Shown here in pieces: positions 63,659-64,000 of a DNA stretch of 64,000 nt (positions within the stretch are counted from its first letter, which is position 1; each line of letters begins with the position of its first letter). The position numbers were made by a program, and so were the translations under genes. Source of the stretch: Tillus elongatus (lineage: Eukaryota > Arthropoda > Insecta > Coleoptera > Cleridae); the NCBI GenBank assembly GCA_964006375.1, contig OZ023265.1:12287295-12351294 (forward strand). Direction: 5' to 3'. The notes under the pieces were generated by a model that was given only the letters and a program-made list of their open reading frames with translations, was not told the DNA's origin and ran no database searches.

Positions 63659-64000
63659 GCTCTATACACTTTGTCCAACGTTTCTCCAATTTTTTTATCC
63701 CTTCCAAAAAATTAGATTTGTCGAGGTCCTCAAAATAGGTATTTGTTTGTGAGATGATTTCATCATTGGAGTCAAATTTCTTTCCGCCAAGCCATTTCTT
63801 TAAGTTTGGAAACAAGAAATAGTCACTCTGGACTAAATCCGAAGAATAGGGTGGACGAGGGAGCAATTCCTAGCCCAATTTATGCAAATTCGCCATGGAG
63901 ACTACACACGTGTGCACCCTTGCATTGGCTTGGTGGAAAATAACTTTTTTCTTGGTCAAATGCGGTCGTTTTTTCTTCAACTCGTCATTGAATCGGTCCA

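Overview
The window is eukaryotic nuclear DNA, AT-rich, with GT-AG introns, AATAAA-type poly(A) signals, tRNA-derived SINEs, non-LTR retrotransposons with apurinic endonuclease and reverse transcriptase, mariner-type elements and a very high load of long (TA)n tracts. The mix of families, and a Gypsy-like gag of a kind I associate with beetles, suggests an insect, perhaps a beetle; this is inference and no species is claimed.

Four protein genes can be supported. (1) A P-element/THAP9-type transposase (25125-28954, +) whose THAP zinc finger is split by a 1.27 kb intron and whose 851-codon reading frame is intact. (2) The last exon of an uncharacterised multipass membrane protein (gene A, 37520-37938, +). 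(3) A complete two-exon paralogue of it (gene B, 43444-50808, -), convergent with gene A. (4) A six-exon tRNA-dihydrouridine synthase 2 (DUS2, 53642-63658, +), divergent from gene B. All exon phases of DUS2 and gene B were joined and stay in frame.

Almost everything else is transposable elements, often nested. From left to right: 2.2-6.6 kb, a mariner broken by a TIR element (itself carrying a MITE with a SINE inside) and by an RNase H-encoding LINE with a 10 bp target duplication; 7.2-10 kb, LINE-J copy A; 10.7-16.7 kb, a young LTR element with gag only, sitting in a (TA)n tract; 17.8-19.6 kb, an IS630/Tc1/mariner-superfamily element with 300 bp TIRs; 20.3-31.9 kb, the THAP transposase element between 1.1 kb inverted repeats, its left arm interrupted by a palindrome within a palindrome; 32-35.9 kb, a further large inverted-repeat structure; 38-43 kb, LINE-J copy B carrying a 1.8 kb TIR element in its 5' region; 43.9-50 kb, the gene B intron holding a second IS630-like element and two LINE fragments; 52-53.5 kb, a TIR element with two SINEs just upstream of DUS2; 54-64 kb, DUS2 introns filled with LINE, mariner, SINE, (TA)n and a probable solo LTR.

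The most interesting signals are the intact THAP transposase with long inverted repeats and subterminal palindromes; a dispersed repeat with a hammerhead-ribozyme-like core (Penelope-type by inference); and DUS2, where a trinucleotide microsatellite forms a splice acceptor and a mariner fragment appears to supply the last codons and stop. I looked for CRISPR arrays, rRNA and free-standing tRNA genes and saw none; the tRNA-like sequences belong to SINEs.
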